Shown here: positions 33,174 to 34,068 of the stretch, in pieces | How positions within the stretch are numbered: the stretch's first letter is position 1 | Layout of the letters: the number at the start of each line of letters is the position of its first letter | NCBI GenBank assembly: GCA_029261795.1 | Contig: JAJDAP010000134.1 | Span: 1-34,068, forward strand | DNA: 34,068 nucleotides | Direction: 5' to 3' | From: Deltaproteobacteria bacterium | Lineage (GTDB): Bacteria; Myxococcota_A; UBA9160; UBA6930 | The notes under the pieces: model-generated | What the model saw: only the letters and a program-made list of their open reading frames with translations | Told to the model about the DNA's origin: nothing | Databases searched by the model: none | Made by a program: the position numbers and the translations under genes

Positions 33174-33860
33174 ATGAGAAAAGGAAGCCTCCGCGGACTC
33201 ACCTTGATCGCGCTTATTCTGCTCGCTCCCGGTGCCGCATCGGGCATGGCGATCGAATTCGAGGTCAGCACCAATTTTGGGAGCACAGCCACCGTCACCT
33301 TCCCGGTCGTGGGGGACGTGGAGTTCGACTCCTGGCGGCCGTTTGGCGGCGGCGGAGCATTTTCGTTCCTCGGCGGCGGCGGACCCGCTCCCGGTGCGGC
33401 GAGTCTGCTCCTATCGGACACCCTTCTAAACCCTGGGTTCGGGGCCACAGATCCTTTCAGTTTCGGGCAGATCATTTTTGGCAACTTGCCCCCGATACCC
33501 GCGATCGATGCGATGGTTTCACCAGGCGGCGTTCTAGTCTTTGATCCTGGCGACGTAAAAATCTCCCTCATCCTCAGGTGCCAGCTCCAGGCTGCCTGCG
33601 ACGCAATTGGAGCGGCGCCGGGACAATCGTTCAGCGTTGAAGAAACGCAACTGCTCACCCTGCCTGCGTTCCAGTTCGACCTAACCGGACCCGGTCCCAT
33701 CACCATGACGGCACTGCAACCGTTCGACTTCACGATCGGTCCTGTCTCGGTTTCCGTTCTCCTGAAGGGAAAATTGATTCCCGAGCCGGCCCTCTTTCTC
33801 ATGCTCCTGGTGGGCCTGCTCGTAGCCGTACCCGCCACTCGGCTTCGGCTCAACGACTAG
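33174..33860 (+). CDS. PEP-CTERM-like secreted protein, copy B
   Basis: 228 residues. ATG 33174 has GGAG at 8-nt spacing; the open frame extends to 33111 but that part overlaps the phosphoesterase fragment. A signal peptide (RGLTLIALILLAPGAASG), a beta-rich body with a Gly-rich loop (FGGGGAFSFLGGGG) and two cysteines (LRCQLQAACDAIGAAPG) are followed by the same sorting tail as copy A (IPEPALFLMLLVGLLVAVP, then RLRLND; 33777-33857). The body has diverged clearly while the tail is almost invariant, as expected for sorting-signal proteins. Confidence 0.85.
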   Translation: MRKGSLRGLTLIALILLAPGAASGMAIEFEVSTNFGSTATVTFPVVGDVEFDSWRPFGGGGAFSFLGGGGPAPGAASLLLSDTLLNPGFGATDPFSFGQIIFGNLPPIPAIDAMVSPGGVLVFDPGDVKISLILRCQLQAACDAIGAAPGQSFSVEETQLLTLPAFQFDLTGPGPITMTALQPFDFTIGPVSVSVLLKGKLIPEPALFLMLLVGLLVAVPATRLRLND

Positions 33861-33875
33861 CCCCAGAACGACGAA

Positions 33876-33905
33876 GAGCCCCTCCCACCGAAGTGAGAGG
33901 GGCTC
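33876..33905. terminator. Strong hairpin after PEP-CTERM copy B (terminator or REP-like palindrome)
   Basis: GAGCCCCTC-c-CAC-cgaa-GTG-a-GAGGGGCTC: 12 base pairs with one mismatch and a CGAA tetraloop. No T run follows. It ends about 15 bp from a truncated REP-associated transposase, so it may be a REP-type palindrome rather than a plain terminator. After copy A only the left half survives (about 32981-32990). Confidence 0.7.
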
Positions 33906-33919
33906 GGGAACGCCGATCA

Positions 33920-34068
33920 GGGCATTGCGCACCTGGGTCGGCGTCTTCAACACCACGTGGTGATACCGATCCTTCAAGACCGGCCCTCTTCGCGAGAAGA
34001 CGCGGTTCACCGCCCGCGCCAGCCGCGCACCGAGCGCGTTCATCCCGCGTCCCAAGGCGTCCGCGTCC
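33920..34068 (-). pseudogene. REP-associated tyrosine transposase (RAYT/Y1) C-terminal fragment, partial
   Basis: The minus-strand frame, open at the window edge, reads DADALGRGMNALGARLARAVNRVFSRRG, then PVLKDRYHHVVLKTPTQVRNAL, the C-terminal conserved region of RAYT/TnpA-REP proteins (xGxVFxDRYHxxxLxTPxxVRxALxYV). After VRNAL the usual YVLNNxRKH continuation is missing; the frame runs into the hairpin at 33876-33905 and then antisense of the PEP-CTERM gene. The 3' end is therefore truncated at about 33920. The N-terminal catalytic HUH part would lie beyond the window. Confidence 0.75.

Noticed and set aside
33681..33919. Continuation of the RAYT frame into the PEP-CTERM region
   Set aside because: It is antisense of the PEP-CTERM copy B tail and loses all RAYT similarity after VRNAL.
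1..34068. CRISPR array, riboswitch or rRNA
   Set aside because: I looked for regularly spaced repeats and known structured leaders by eye; only the short tandem and att repeats listed were found.

Overview
This is a GC-rich bacterial chromosome segment. The gene content suggests an uncultured deltaproteobacterial-type lineage (Myxococcota, Binatota or similar), which is an inference from: a zinc-ribbon/adenylate-cyclase/AAA/TPR giant regulator, a thrombospondin type 3 repeat secreted protein, PEP-CTERM-like surface proteins, a REP-type transposase remnant, lipid-CoA metabolism genes (SCP-x thiolase with DUF35 partner, CaiB/BaiF transferase, acyl-CoA carboxylase) and a selenoprotein. No rRNA or marker gene fixes the taxonomy.

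Layout. (1) 60-136 is tRNA-Arg(CCG). Its 3' 48 bp is repeated exactly at 3851-3898, so 92-3898 is a small tRNA-integrated element. It carries a frameshifted tyrosine-integrase remnant fused to a helical protein, a phage-type small protein and several small membrane or secreted proteins. (2) 4002-7304 is a cyclase/ATPase/TPR protein, converging with a calcium-repeat secreted protein. (3) 8854-12139 holds an SDR oxidoreductase, a SpoIIAA/STAS-like protein, a PilZ protein and an acyl-CoA carboxylase carboxyltransferase. (4) 12155-17306, minus strand, is a probable operon: MBL hydrolase, DUF35 Zn-ribbon/OB protein, SCP-x thiolase, APH-type phosphotransferase, and an AhpD-like protein. The AhpD reading frame contains an in-frame TGA at the second Cys of the E-x11-C-x2-C-x3-H motif, followed at once by a perfect 7-bp hairpin. 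It is best read as a 405-residue selenoprotein. (5) 17411-21523, minus strand: a ThDP-dependent lyase/decarboxylase, a CaiB/BaiF CoA-transferase, and a YcaQ/AlkX-like DNA glycosylase. (6) 21618-24186, minus strand: a serine hydrolase, a small Cys-rich membrane protein and a DUF2889 protein. (7) 24284-29507, plus strand: a D-2-hydroxyacid dehydrogenase coupled by a 1-nt overlap to a 1054-residue FGGY kinase/dehydrogenase/SCP2-like fusion, then pyrD. (8) 29508-34068 is an accessory tail: a small Cys-rich secreted protein, a frameshifted dockerin-bearing metallophosphoesterase, two tandem PEP-CTERM-like genes separated by a 3' fragment of a second phosphoesterase copy, a strong hairpin, and a truncated RAYT transposase.

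The most notable observations are the selenoprotein with its SECIS-like hairpin, the three-domain kinase/dehydrogenase/SCP2 fusion, the tRNA-Arg element with its decayed integrase, and the duplicated phosphoesterase/PEP-CTERM unit. Homology calls were made by reading motifs only; no database search was run.
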